A stretch of DNA of 64,000 nucleotides from Oceanicola granulosus HTCC2516 (GCF_000153305.1 NZ_CH724107.1:217089-281088); one strand, 5' to 3'. Positions 26,340 through 39,112 are shown, counted from the stretch's first letter. Notes: generated by a model from the sequence alone, not told the origin. Program-made: numbers and translations.

Positions 26340-26671
26340 GCCGCTACCCGGAGACGCCGGACGGGCGCTACTTCGTCGCCAGGGCGCGGCTCTGGCGCAA
26401 GAGCGACCCGCGCCTGCCCGAGGCGGAGCGGCAGGCGGCGGTAAACGCGCTGATGGCGGCGCGGCGCGACGTGGGCCGGGCGAAGGACGACGCCGCACGG
26501 GCGGCGGCGCGCGAGCGGGTCGACGCCGCCAAGCGGCGGCTCGGCGAGCGCGGGCCGGTCTGGTGGGACGACGGCGCGCCCGACGAGGGGCGGCGGCACC
26601 CGAAGAACACCTCCTACGCCGCCTGGTGGGCGGCGCTCGACCCGGCGCGGCGGGCGGACGGAGAAGGCTGA
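26336..26671 (+). CDS. Conserved hypothetical protein, 111 residues
   Basis: A small, charged, soluble protein. It starts SRYPETPDGRYFVARARLWR, has a helical Ala/Arg-rich centre (LMAARRDVGRAKDD) and ends with GERGPVWWDDGAPDEG and NTSYAAWWAAL. The WWDDGAPD motif recurs in a family I know from many Proteobacteria only as hypothetical, so I name no function. The GTG start at 26336 overlaps the stop of the Atm1-type gene (GTGA) and follows a GGAGGAGGAGG ribosome-binding site within that gene's last codons, so it is coupled to the exporter. Confidence 0.7.
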   Translation: MSRYPETPDGRYFVARARLWRKSDPRLPEAERQAAVNALMAARRDVGRAKDDAARAAARERVDAAKRRLGERGPVWWDDGAPDEGRRHPKNTSYAAWWAALDPARRADGEG

Positions 26672-26737
26672 GGCTGCCGCTTGCCGTTCTGAACCGATGG
26701 GTCTAGGGCTGGCGCAAGCCGCAGCCGGAGTCTCGTG

Positions 26738-27934
26738 ATGCAATTGTTTCGTACCGCCCTCGTGCTGGGGCTGCTCTCGGCCGTGGGGCCGTTCACCATC
26801 GACATGTACCTGCCCGCGCTGCCCGAGATCGGGGCGCGGCTCGACGCGACCGTGGCGCAGGTGCAGGCGACGCTGACCGCCTTCTTCATCGCCTTCGGCG
26901 TGAGCCAGCTCGTCTGGGGGCCGATGGCCGACCAGGTCGGGCGCAAGCCGCCGATCTACGTGGGGCTCGGGATCTTCGTGATAGGCACCGTCGCCTGCGC
27001 GCTGGCGCCGACGATCGGGGCGCTGACGGCGGCGCGTTTCGTGCAGGGGCTGGGCGCGGCGGTGGTGATGGTGGTGCCGCGCGCGATCGTGCGCGACATG
27101 TTCACCGGCGCGGAGGCGACCCGGCTGATGGCGCTGGTGATGCTGGTGATCTCGGTGTCGCCGATGCTGGCGCCGCTGGCGGGCAGCGGCATCCTCGCCT
27201 TCGGCGGCTGGCGGCTGATCTTCTGGTCGCTCGCCCTGGTCACGGCGCTGAGCCTCGCCGTGACGGCCTTCGGCCTCGACGAGACGCTGCCGCCCGAGCG
27301 GCGGCGGCGGGTCAACCTCGCCTCGATGCGGGCCGGGGCGAAGACGCTGCTGGCCGACCCGGTCTTCATGGGGCTGACCTTCATCGGCGGCTTCGGGATG
27401 GCCTCGTTCTTCGTGTTCATCTCGTCGGCGAGCTTCGTCTACACCGAGCAGTTCGGGCTCGACGAGGTGGAGTTCTCGCTCGCCTTCGCGATCAACGCGA
27501 TCGGCTTCTTCGGAGCGTCGCAGCTCGCCGGGCCGCTGGCGCAGCGCTATGGCCTCGTGCCGGTGATCGGGGTGGCGCTGGTGGGCTTCGCCGGCTTCGC
27601 GACGGCCAACCTCGCGGTGAGCCTGCTGGGCGGCACGACGCTGGTGTCGATGATCGCGCTGCTGTTCTGCGGCAATGCCTGCCTGGGGCTGGTGATGCCG
27701 ACGACGATGGTGATGGCGCTCGACGACCACGGCGAGATCGCCGGGCTGGCCTCGTCGCTGGGGGGCACGCTGCAGATGGTGGCGGGGGGCGTGATGATCA
27801 TGCTGGCGGCGCCGTTCTTCGACGGCACCGCGACGCCGATGATCGCTGCGGTGGCGGTCTGCGCCTGGGCGGCACTGGCGCTCGGGGCGATGGTGCTGCC
27901 GCGGATCTCGGCGCGGGGTCGCGCGGCGGCGTGA
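26738..27934 (+). CDS. MFS multidrug efflux transporter, Bcr/CflA type
   Basis: A 398-residue, 12-segment drug:H+ antiporter. FTIDMYLPALPEIGARL after the first helix and VWGPMADQVGRKPPIY (motif A of the superfamily, in the loop after helix 2) are characteristic of the Bcr/CflA group, as is FVQGLGAAVVMVVPRAIVRD in part. Substrate range is not predictable. I chose the ATG at 26738, 7 bases after GGAG at 26727-26730; GTG at 26735 is also possible. The last codons overlap the next MFS gene by four bases, so they are co-translated. Confidence 0.88.
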   Translation: MQLFRTALVLGLLSAVGPFTIDMYLPALPEIGARLDATVAQVQATLTAFFIAFGVSQLVWGPMADQVGRKPPIYVGLGIFVIGTVACALAPTIGALTAARFVQGLGAAVVMVVPRAIVRDMFTGAEATRLMALVMLVISVSPMLAPLAGSGILAFGGWRLIFWSLALVTALSLAVTAFGLDETLPPERRRRVNLASMRAGAKTLLADPVFMGLTFIGGFGMASFFVFISSASFVYTEQFGLDEVEFSLAFAINAIGFFGASQLAGPLAQRYGLVPVIGVALVGFAGFATANLAVSLLGGTTLVSMIALLFCGNACLGLVMPTTMVMALDDHGEIAGLASSLGGTLQMVAGGVMIMLAAPFFDGTATPMIAAVAVCAWAALALGAMVLPRISARGRAAA

Positions 27935-29070
27935 GCGGGGCGCGCCGCACCGACTGGCCGCTCGAGGCGCTGCTCTGGGCGGCGGGGCTGCTGGCGGCGG
28001 CGCAGTTTGGCAAGCTGTCGCTGACGCTCGCCGCGCTCGGGGCGCGCTACCCGGAGGCGGGGGGCGTGCTGCCGTTCGCGGTGTCGGTGGTGGGCATCGT
28101 CGGCATCCTGCTCGGGCCGGTGACGGGCGGGCTGGTGACGTGGATCGGGCTGCGCCGGGCCGTGCTCGGCGCGCTGCTGCTGGGAGCGGGGCTGTCGCTG
28201 GTCCAGGCGGCGGAGCTGCCGCTGTGGCTGCTGCTCGTCACCCGCGCCGCCGAGGGGGTCTCGCACCTGGCGCTGGTGGTGGCGCTGCCGACGCTGATGG
28301 CGGAGGCGGCGAGCGACCGGGACCGGCCGGTGGTGATGGGCTTCTGGGGGACGTTTTTCGGGGTGTCGTTCGCGCTGCTGGCGCTGGCGGCGCCGCGGCT
28401 GGTGGGGCTCGGCGGGCCGGGGGCGCTCTACGCGGCGCACGGCGGGGCGATGGCGCTGATGGCGGGCGTGCTGGCGCTGCGGCTGCCACGGCTGACGCGG
28501 CGGCGGGCGGAGTTCGACCTGCTGGGCGAGGTGCGCACGATCTACGGCGACCTGCGGCTGGTGGCGCCGGGGCTGATCTTCGGCTGGCACGCGCTGGTGT
28601 TCATCGCGCTGCTGACGTTCCTGCCGGCGGCGCTGGGGCAGCCATGGCTGGCGGTGGTGCTGCCGCTGGTGTCGCTCGCGGGCACGTTCGGAGCGGGCGT
28701 GCTGGCGCGGCGCTTCCGACCGGCGCGGATCGCGGCGGTGGCGTTCCTCGTCAACGGCGTGCTCTGCGTGGCGGTGCTGGCGCTGCCGGGGGCGGCGGTG
28801 GGGCTGGTGCTGGCGATGTTCCTGGTGATCGGCGTGGTGCCGGGGGCTGGGTTCGCGGCGATTCCGTGGCTCAACGCGGCGGTGGCGCAGCGGGCGCGGG
28901 CGAACGGGGCGCTGGCGCAGCTGGGCAATGTCGGCACCTTCTCGGGCACGCCGCTCTTCGCGCTGGCGCTCGCCATGGGCGGCGGCGCGGGGCTGATCTG
29001 GCTGACGCTGGCGGTGGCCGTCGCCGGGTTCGCGACGGCCACGCTCATCGGGCGGCGCTACCCGGCCTAG
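27931..29070 (+). CDS. MFS transporter
   Basis: A 379-residue protein with about 12 hydrophobic segments and motif A-like loops (GPVTGGLVTWIGLRRAVLG after helix 2). RAAEGVSHLALVVALPTLM lies where the MFS antiporter motif is expected. It is not a close relative of the preceding Bcr-like transporter and no substrate can be given. The GTG start overlaps the upstream stop (GTGA), and its own stop overlaps the convergent DUF1761 gene by four bases. Confidence 0.8.
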   Translation: MSGARRTDWPLEALLWAAGLLAAAQFGKLSLTLAALGARYPEAGGVLPFAVSVVGIVGILLGPVTGGLVTWIGLRRAVLGALLLGAGLSLVQAAELPLWLLLVTRAAEGVSHLALVVALPTLMAEAASDRDRPVVMGFWGTFFGVSFALLALAAPRLVGLGGPGALYAAHGGAMALMAGVLALRLPRLTRRRAEFDLLGEVRTIYGDLRLVAPGLIFGWHALVFIALLTFLPAALGQPWLAVVLPLVSLAGTFGAGVLARRFRPARIAAVAFLVNGVLCVAVLALPGAAVGLVLAMFLVIGVVPGAGFAAIPWLNAAVAQRARANGALAQLGNVGTFSGTPLFALALAMGGGAGLIWLTLAVAVAGFATATLIGRRYPA

Positions 29071-29441
29071 AGCAGGCCCTGGGCGAGGATCATCAGCGCG
29101 CCGGCGCCGAGGGCGTAGCCGACGTCGACGGCGATGGCGAAGCCGCTCTTCTGCGCCCAGGCCCCGACCGAGCCGGCCCAGGCGGCGACGGCGAGGATGG
29201 CGACGATGGCCGCGCCGAGGGCGCCGGTCGTCTCCGTGACCCCGACCACCAGCGCCAGCAGCGCCAGCCCCGCTACCTGGAAGCCGAGCGCGGCCGCGGG
29301 CATGCCGTCGGGCGCGGCCGCGATGCCGCTGCCCTCGGCCCAGCGGCGCTGCAGGCCCAGCAGGGGGCCGTAGACGAGGAAGCCGAGCCCGAGGCCGAGC
29401 CCGGTGCCGAGCAGGATCGCGACCCAGTCGAGATCGGCCAT
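29067..29441 (-). CDS. DUF1761 family membrane protein
   Basis: A 124-residue protein with four hydrophobic segments: residues about 8-26, 50-68, 73-92 and 100-122. The N-terminal DWVAILLGTGLGLGLGFLVYGP, in part, followed by a short amphipathic stretch and later GFAIAVDVGYALGAGALMI, fit the DUF1761 pattern. The function of that family is unknown. It is the last of three minus-strand genes (ArsR, SRPBCC, DUF1761) that overlap or abut, so it probably belongs to the ArsR-controlled unit. Confidence 0.65.
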   Translation of the reverse strand: MADLDWVAILLGTGLGLGLGFLVYGPLLGLQRRWAEGSGIAAAPDGMPAAALGFQVAGLALLALVVGVTETTGALGAAIVAILAVAAWAGSVGAWAQKSGFAIAVDVGYALGAGALMILAQGLL

Positions 29442-29875
29442 CAGAGCGTCTCCCCGAGCCGCTCGAGGATCGCCGACCAGCCGCCCTCGTGGTTGGCGCG
29501 GGACTCCTCGGAGGGGAACTTCACGTGGGTCAGCCGCAGCTCGGTGCCGCCCTCGACCTCGGCGAGATCGAGCGTCACGGTGGAGCCTTCGACGGAGTAG
29601 GGCGACTCCCAGGTGAAGACGAGCCGGCGCGGGCGGTCGATGGTGAGGTAGGTGCCCGCGTGGGGCAGGTCGCCGGCCTCGGGCGCGCGCATCAGGATGC
29701 GGAAGCGGCCGCCCTCGCGCGGGTCGGTCTCGGCCTCGGGGACGGTCATCCCCGGCCCCGGCGTCATGAAGCGGGCGAGCATCGCCGGGTCGAGCCAGGC
29801 GTCGAAGACGCGCTCGGGCGGATGGGGCAGGGTGCGGGTCAGTTCGAGGCTGAGCTCAGTCGTGGTCGTCGTCAT
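29441..29875 (-). CDS. SRPBCC / AHSA1-type ligand-binding protein
   Basis: A 144-residue protein with the START-like helix-grip fold. LELTRTLPHPPERVFDAWLD opens it, then GGRFRILMRAP, TYLTIDRPRRLVFTWESP and the C-terminal helix GGWSAILERLGETL. Such proteins often sit next to ArsR regulators and may bind hydrophobic ligands; no catalytic role is established. The start at 29875 follows GGAG by 7 bases and lies inside the 3' end of the arsR-type gene. Its stop shares a base with the DUF1761 start. Confidence 0.8.
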   Translation of the reverse strand: MTTTTTELSLELTRTLPHPPERVFDAWLDPAMLARFMTPGPGMTVPEAETDPREGGRFRILMRAPEAGDLPHAGTYLTIDRPRRLVFTWESPYSVEGSTVTLDLAEVEGGTELRLTHVKFPSEESRANHEGGWSAILERLGETL

Positions 29876-30218
29876 CGTCTCTCTCCAATGCAAGTGCGTC
29901 GTCCAGGGCGTCGAGCCGCTGCGCCCAGATCGAGCGCAGGCCGGCGAACCAGCGGTCGATCTCGCCCAGCGTCTCCAGCCGCACCTCGATCAGGTGCTCG
30001 CGCCAGTCGGTGCGGCGCGTGACGAGGCCGGCGTTCTCCAGCACCTTTATGTGCTTGGAGACCGCGTTGAGGCTCGTGTCGAACCGGCCGGCGATGTCGG
30101 TGACGCGGGCGGGGCCCTCCTGGGCGAGCAGCGTCAGGATGGCCCGCCGGGTCGGGTCGGCGGTGGCTTTCAGAAGGACCGTGAGCGGGTCCGGGGCGGG
30201 GTCGTTTCGTTCAACCAT
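29856..30218 (-). CDS. ArsR-family winged-helix regulator
   Basis: A 120-residue repressor-type protein: PLTVLLKATADPTRRAILTL at the start, recognition helix in SLNAVSKHIKVLENAGLV, then the wing TRRTDWREHLIEVRL. It lacks the metal-binding Cys pair of arsenic sensors, so it belongs to the ArsR group paired with SRPBCC proteins. The C-terminus is an acidic tail (ERDDDDDHD) that overlaps the next gene. Two near-identical direct repeats, one over its own start codon, suggest autoregulation. Confidence 0.85.
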   Translation of the reverse strand: MVERNDPAPDPLTVLLKATADPTRRAILTLLAQEGPARVTDIAGRFDTSLNAVSKHIKVLENAGLVTRRTDWREHLIEVRLETLGEIDRWFAGLRSIWAQRLDALDDALALERDDDDDHD

Positions 30219-30268
30219 ACGGGTGAATAACCTGGCGCAGCGTGTAAGTCAACCAGATGGGTGAATGA
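30211..30268. promoter_or_regulatory. Direct-repeat operator candidate of the ArsR-type gene
   Basis: TCAACCATACGGGTGAAT (30211-30228) and TCAACCAGATGGGTGAAT (30249-30266), 16 of 18 bases identical, 38 bases apart. Each is an imperfect dyad (TCAACC...GGGTGA). The first covers the ATG of the ArsR-type gene and the second lies 30-50 bases upstream, where the promoter should be. Confidence 0.5.
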
Positions 30269-30312
30269 TACCGCGGAGATGATCTGCGACATAAGGTCAA
30301 GCGTCGGCGTCT

Positions 30313-30327
30313 GTTCGCGCTATGTTC
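30313..30327. promoter_or_regulatory. LexA (SOS) box of uvrA
   Basis: GTTC-GCGCTAT-GTTC, exactly the GTTC-N7-GTTC consensus of alphaproteobacterial LexA, 65 bases before the uvrA start. This predicts DNA-damage induction of uvrA. Confidence 0.8.
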
Positions 30328-30392
30328 CATTTCGTTGTTGGATGGCGGCGCGATCTTTACTATCTGTGAACCTGCCTTTCCCGGAGTCGATC

Positions 30393-33281
<2,889 letters not shown>

Positions 33282-33286
33282 CGAAG

Positions 33287-33318
33287 AAGGCCCTCGCCGG
33301 TGCGGCGAGGGCCTTTCG
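33287..33318 (+). terminator. Intrinsic terminator of uvrA
   Basis: AAGGCCCTCGCC, loop GGTGC, GGCGAGGGCCTT, then TCGTCT: a 12-base stem 5 bases after the uvrA stop. The AA/TT ends make it usable in both directions, so it may also serve convergent infC. Confidence 0.8.
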
Positions 33319-33344
33319 TCTGTCGGGCGGATGGCGGCGCGGGC

Positions 33345-33890
33345 CTACTTGGCGGTCGGGCCGATCATCATCACCATCTGGCGGCCTTCCATCTTCGGCA
33401 TGTTCTCGACCTTGCCGATCTCCTGCACATCGTCTGCGACCCGCTCGAGCAGGCGGCGGCCGAGGTCCTGGTGCGCCATCTCGCGGCCGCGGAAGCGCAG
33501 GGTGACCTTCACCTTGTCGCCGCTCTCGAGAAACTTGAAGACGTTGCGCATCTTGACGTCGTAGTCGTGCGTGTCGGTGTTGGGGCGGAACTTCACCTCC
33601 TTCACCTCGATCGTCTTCTGCTTCTTGCGCGCTTCGCTCTCCCGCTTCTGCTGCTCGTACTTGAACTTGCCGAAGTCCATGATCTTGCAGACGGGCGGAG
33701 AGGCGTTGGGAGAGATCTCGACGAGGTCGAGCCCGGCGTCCTCGGCCAACTGCATGGCGCGGGCGGGGCTGACGACGCCGACGTTCTCACCTTCGGCGCC
33801 GATGAGGCGGATTTCCGGAGCCCGGATGCGATCGTTGACGCGGGGGCCGGTGTCGCGCGTGGGCGGCGCGTTGTGAGGTCTGCGGGCTAT
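33345..33890 (-). CDS. infC: Translation initiation factor IF-3, with probable ATA start codon
   Basis: A 181-residue factor that keeps ribosomal subunits apart and proofreads the start codon. The N-terminal domain has [17 protein letters not shown] and [20 protein letters not shown]; the linker is [20 protein letters not shown]; the C-terminal domain has [20 protein letters not shown] and ends near [13 protein letters not shown]. Homologues begin ARRPHNAPP, and here that stretch is preceded by the codon ATA (33890-33888) with AAGGA 8 bases upstream; no ATG, GTG or TTG fits. IF-3 genes commonly use rare starts such as ATT for autoregulation. An ATG 72 codons upstream would give an abnormally long protein. 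Confidence 0.9.
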   Translation of the reverse strand: MARRPHNAPPTRDTGPRVNDRIRAPEIRLIGAEGENVGVVSPARAMQLAEDAGLDLVEISPNASPPVCKIMDFGKFKYEQQKRESEARKKQKTIEVKEVKFRPNTDTHDYDVKMRNVFKFLESGDKVKVTLRFRGREMAHQDLGRRLLERVADDVQEIGKVENMPKMEGRQMVMMIGPTAK

Positions 33891-34125
33891 GGGCCTTGTC
33901 CTTCGTTCTGTTTCTGAGACTCGATGCGAAAATGTACGCGTGAGCGTGCCACCATTCAACCCCGCAAGCGCAGATCCGATCCCTCGGGGCCCTTGCGACA
34001 GAAGGATATCGCGCCATCTTTCACGGTCGTGTGACACTTCCCTCCGCAAACGGCTTCTGGCATAGGAGGGGCCGAAATCCCCCCGCTTCGCGCGGGGAAC
34101 CTGCATTTATTCAGAGGACCCGTCG

Positions 34126-35166
34126 ATGAGAGCCATCCTGATAATCGTCGTCGTCGCCATTCTCGGCTACTTCGGCTACCAGTACCTCGCCAACGAAGGG
34201 ACGTTGGAAGACGAGGCCGCCGTCGTCGAGGACGCGGAGATCGTCGAGGAGGAGGCCGTCACCGAGGAGGTCGCCGAGACCGACGCCGTCGACGACACCG
34301 AAATCACCGAAGCCGAGGCCGAGGAGCTCACCGACGCCGATCCCGAGTTCGGCGAGGAGGCCGGCATCGAGGAAGAGCCCGTCGAGCAGGCCGCCGACGA
34401 GTCCGTCTCCGACGCGGGCCTCGACCAGGGCGAGGACGAGAGCGACGTGCTGAACGCGATGGAGGACGCGCCCGGCGCGCCGGTGACGCTGGAGCAGGGC
34501 GCCGACGCGACCATCGCCTCCGATCTGCCCGAGGCCGAGCAGGAGATCGTCTCGCTGGAGGGCGCCGCCGAGGAAGCGGTCGAGGAGTCCGACGAGACCG
34601 CCGCCGTGGCCACCGACAGCATCGACGAGGACCAGGTGCGCGGTGACGAGCTCGCCGGCGACGCCGATGTCGAGCAGGTCGACGCCGTCGACAACCCCGA
34701 CGCCCCGAACGTGGCCGTCAACGCCACCGGCGACGCCGCCCCTGCGGCGGACGAGGAAGCCGAGACCGACGCCGCGACCGAAGAGACCGACGCCGCGACC
34801 GAAGAGGCCGACGACGGCGGCCCGCGCGACGTCGTCGCCTACATCGTCACCGACGAGGACGACGCCGCCGCGGCCGATGGCCCGGAAGACGGCGTGGGCG
34901 AGGACGAGGGCGAGATCGTCGAGGCCGCCACGCCCTCCGCCGATCTCGAGGCGCTCGCCGCGGCCACCGGGCTCGAGGTCAACGAGCTGGCGCAGCTGTT
35001 CACCGTGGAGGGCTTCGACGCCGCCCGCGTGACCGAGGTCATCGAGACGTCCACGCTCTCCGAGGTCCAGCAGAGCGCCCTCACCGCCGCCGTCGAGGCC
35101 GTGGGCGACAACCCGGCCCAGATCGAGGCCCTCGTGCAGCGCCTCCGCGAGGCCCTCGGCCTCTGA
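34126..35166 (+). CDS. Membrane-anchored, very acidic protein of unknown function
   Basis: A 346-residue protein: one N-terminal membrane segment (residues 3-20, AILIIVVVAILGYFGYQYL) followed by about 240 residues made mostly of Glu, Asp, Ala, Val and Thr with no Cys, Lys or Trp. The C-terminal 70 residues (from DLEALAAATGLEVNELAQLF) look like a small helical bundle. The orientation suggests a periplasmic acidic domain, possibly a calcium or cation buffer or a spacer. I know no family for it. The ribosome-binding site is AGAGGA; two terminator hairpins follow. Confidence 0.65.
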   Translation: MRAILIIVVVAILGYFGYQYLANEGTLEDEAAVVEDAEIVEEEAVTEEVAETDAVDDTEITEAEAEELTDADPEFGEEAGIEEEPVEQAADESVSDAGLDQGEDESDVLNAMEDAPGAPVTLEQGADATIASDLPEAEQEIVSLEGAAEEAVEESDETAAVATDSIDEDQVRGDELAGDADVEQVDAVDNPDAPNVAVNATGDAAPAADEEAETDAATEETDAATEEADDGGPRDVVAYIVTDEDDAAAADGPEDGVGEDEGEIVEAATPSADLEALAAATGLEVNELAQLFTVEGFDAARVTEVIETSTLSEVQQSALTAAVEAVGDNPAQIEALVQRLREALGL

Positions 35167-35189
35167 GACCGCCGCCTGCGCGAACGGAC

Positions 35190-35220
35190 AAGGCCGCCCC
35201 TTGGGGCGGCCTTTCTTGTT
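35190..35220 (+). terminator. Intrinsic terminator after the acidic protein gene
   Basis: AAGGCCGCCCC, loop TT, GGGGCGGCCTT, then TCTTGTT: an 11-base stem with a T-rich tail, 23 bases after the stop. Confidence 0.8.
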
Positions 35221-35248
35221 GCGGTGGAGCGAATGCGCGGGACCGAAG

Positions 35249-35270
35249 GAGGCCGCCCGGAGGCGGCCTC
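35249..35270. terminator. Hairpin at the 3' end of fpr
   Basis: GAGGCCGCC, loop CGGA, GGCGGCCTC. It lies 22 bases downstream of the fpr stop in the minus direction and can act for either strand. Confidence 0.6.
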
Positions 35271-35292
35271 TTCGTCTCGCGGTGCGGGCGTC

Positions 35293-36120
35293 TCAGCCGA
35301 CGAAGGCCTTCTCGACCACGAACTCGGCGGGATCGGAATTGGCGCCCTCGCGCAGGCCGTGGGCCTCGAGCAGGGCCTTGATGTCCTTGTTGAACTCGAG
35401 CGAGCCGCAGACCATAGCGCGGTCGGTGGCCGGGTCGAGGGCGGGGACACCGAGGTCGGCGAACAGCTCGGCCGACTCGATTAGCGTGGTGATGCGGCCC
35501 ATCTTCGGGCTCTCCTCGCGGGTCGTGGTCGGGTAGTAGCGCAGCTTGTCGAGGCCGTCGCCGAGCAGCTCCTGCATCATCTCGTCGGCGCGCAGGTTGT
35601 CGATCAGCGTGCGGCCGTACTCGAGCTCGGCCACGTCGCGGCAGGTGTGGGTGACGATGACCTCGTCGTAGGCCTCGTAGGTCTCCGGGTCGCGCAGCAG
35701 CGAGGCGAAGGGGGCGAAGCCGGTGCCGGTGGAGAAGAAGTAGAGCCGCTTGCCCGGCAGCAGCGCGTCGTGGACGAGGGTGCCCACGGGCTTGGGGCGC
35801 AGGATGATCTGGTCGCCCGGCTGGATGTGCTGCAGCTTCGAGGTCAGCGGGCCGTCGGGCACCTTGATCGAGTAGAACTCGAGCTCGTCGTCCCAGGAGG
35901 GCGAGGCGATGGAGTAGGCGCGCAGCAGCGGCTTGCCGTTGTCGCCCATCAGTCCGATCATCACGAACTCGCCCGAGCGGAAGCGCAGCGAGGCCGGGCG
36001 GCTCACGCGGAACGAGAACAGCCGGTCGGTGTAGTGGCGCACCTCCGTGACGATCTGGGCGTCGGGGAGGGCCTTCACGGGGCGGGCGTCGGCTTGGGTC
36101 ACGGTGCTCTGTTCGGTCAT
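35293..36120 (-). CDS. fpr: Ferredoxin-NADP(+) reductase
   Basis: A 275-residue bacterial-type FNR, an FAD enzyme that moves electrons between ferredoxin or flavodoxin and NADPH. FAD-binding RAYSIASP, then GPLTSKLQHIQPGD, NADP-binding FFSTGTGFAPFASLLRD, and MVCGSLEFNKD near the end; the C-terminus EFVVEKAFVG is the typical subclass ending with an aromatic close to the flavin. It is next to the sulfate-reduction operon, so it may supply reduced ferredoxin for the sulfite reductase, but it has its own 67-base upstream gap. Confidence 0.92.
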   Translation of the reverse strand: MTEQSTVTQADARPVKALPDAQIVTEVRHYTDRLFSFRVSRPASLRFRSGEFVMIGLMGDNGKPLLRAYSIASPSWDDELEFYSIKVPDGPLTSKLQHIQPGDQIILRPKPVGTLVHDALLPGKRLYFFSTGTGFAPFASLLRDPETYEAYDEVIVTHTCRDVAELEYGRTLIDNLRADEMMQELLGDGLDKLRYYPTTTREESPKMGRITTLIESAELFADLGVPALDPATDRAMVCGSLEFNKDIKALLEAHGLREGANSDPAEFVVEKAFVG

Positions 36121-36187
36121 GTCGGCTTTCGGGCGGGCGCTCGGGGCTCGCCGCTCTCCTTACTGTCTCTGTGTCGCTTGTGAAAGC

Positions 36188-36613
36188 TCAGCGGGCTGCG
36201 CCACGCAGCCGCGCCTGGTAGTCGTGCGCGCGCCAGTCGGCGCGGCGCAGCCATTGCGCCTCGTCCTGCCGCTGGGCGAGCTCGTCGGGGATCTCGACCT
36301 CGTCGAAGCCGATGCGGCGCGCCATCGCGTACTGGTCGGCGATGACGTGGCCATGGGCGCGCAGCCGGCCCTTGTAGCCGGCGCGGCGCAGCGCGGCGGC
36401 GAGCGAGAAGCCGCGCCCGTCGGAGAAGCTCGGGAAGTCGATCCGCACCATCCCCGCCGCCTGCGCGCGCCGCGCCAGCGCGGCGGCGTCGGCGTCGGAG
36501 GGCACGTCGAGCGCGGCCCCCGGGCCGGCCTCGGCGCCGTCGTCGGCATAGTCCACGAAGCTTCCGCTCCAGTCGTCCGGCCCGAAGCCGGTATCGGTCA
36601 CGATCACGCTCAT
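36188..36613 (-). CDS. DUF934 family protein (sulfite reduction-associated)
   Basis: A 141-residue protein, the last gene of the cys operon. VRIDFPSFSDGRGFSLAAAL, in part, and GYKGRLRAHGHVIADQYAMA, with FDEVEIPDE after it, define DUF934, which is usually found beside cysH and cysI. It is thought to support sulfite reduction, but its biochemical function is unproven. The second of two adjacent ATGs (36613) was chosen since GGAG lies 7 bases before it. The gap to cysH is 55 bases with no terminator. Confidence 0.85.
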   Translation of the reverse strand: MSVIVTDTGFGPDDWSGSFVDYADDGAEAGPGAALDVPSDADAAALARRAQAAGMVRIDFPSFSDGRGFSLAAALRRAGYKGRLRAHGHVIADQYAMARRIGFDEVEIPDELAQRQDEAQWLRRADWRAHDYQARLRGAAR

Positions 36614-36668
36614 CATCTCTCTCCAGCCAGCTTCATCTGGCCACAAATATGCATGTCTCCGGGGCCCG

Positions 36669-37404
36669 TCAGGCCGCCGGCGCCTTGCCGCGCACCATGC
36701 GGCCGTCGACGAAGTGGATGCCGCACTCGTCCTTGTCGCTGTCGCGCCAGCGGCCCGCGCGGGGGTCTTCGCCGGGAGCGACGCGGGTGGTGCAGGGGGC
36801 GCAGCCGATCGACGGGTAGCCCTGCGACACCAGCGGGTGGCGGGGCAGGCGGTTCTCGGCGATGTAGTCCTGCACGTCCTGGGCGTTCCAGTGCGCCAGC
36901 GGGTTGACCTTGATGCGCCCGGTCGCCTCCTCGGCCTCGAAGAACTCCAGCGCCGTGCGCCGCCCGCCCTGGTAGCGTTTGCGCCCGGTGATCCAGGCAT
37001 CGTAGGGCGCGAGCGCGCGCAGCAGCGGCTCGGTCTTGCGCAGGGCGCAGCAGGCGTCGGTGTCGCGGGTGTGCAGCTTGCCGTCGGGGTCGCGCGCGAG
37101 CTGCTCGGCGAGCGGGGCGCGCACGATCTTGAGGTTCTCGAGCCGCAGCTTGACCGCGAGATCGGCCTGGTAGGTCAGGGTCTCCGGGAACAGCATCTCG
37201 GTGTCGATGAACAGCACCGGGGTGGTGCGGTCGATCACCGAGACCAGGTGCAGCAGCGCGACCGATTCCGCGCCGAACGAGCTGACGAGGGCGATCTCGC
37301 CGACGTCCTCGTCGGAGAGCGCCTTCTCCAGCACCGCCGTCGCGCCGTGGTGGCGGTAGCGGGCGTTCAGGGCGGCGACACGCGCCTCTTGGCCGGGCGC
37401 GATA

Positions 37405-37415
<11 letters not shown>
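36669..37415 (-). CDS. cysH: APS/PAPS reductase CysH, iron-sulfur type
   Basis: A 248-residue assimilatory reductase that reduces adenylylsulfate to sulfite with thioredoxin. ALVSSFGAESVALLHLV holds the nucleotide loop and FIDTEMLFPETLTY the conserved acidic site. The cysteine pairs DACCALRK and IGCAPCTTR form the [4Fe-4S] motif (CC-x-CxxC) that marks the APS-specific type; KDECGIH near the C-terminus carries the catalytic Cys. The start overlaps the cysI end by 11 bases. Confidence 0.92.
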
Positions 37416-39078
<1,663 letters not shown>

Positions 39079-39112
39079 GGGAAGTCTCGCTTTCTCGGCT
39101 AGCCGGGCGGGT

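Noticed and set aside
30261..30392. UvrA starting at 30261
   Set aside because: The extra 44 codons cross the LexA box and the divergent ArsR promoter region and do not resemble Uvr[12 protein letters not shown] is the family start.
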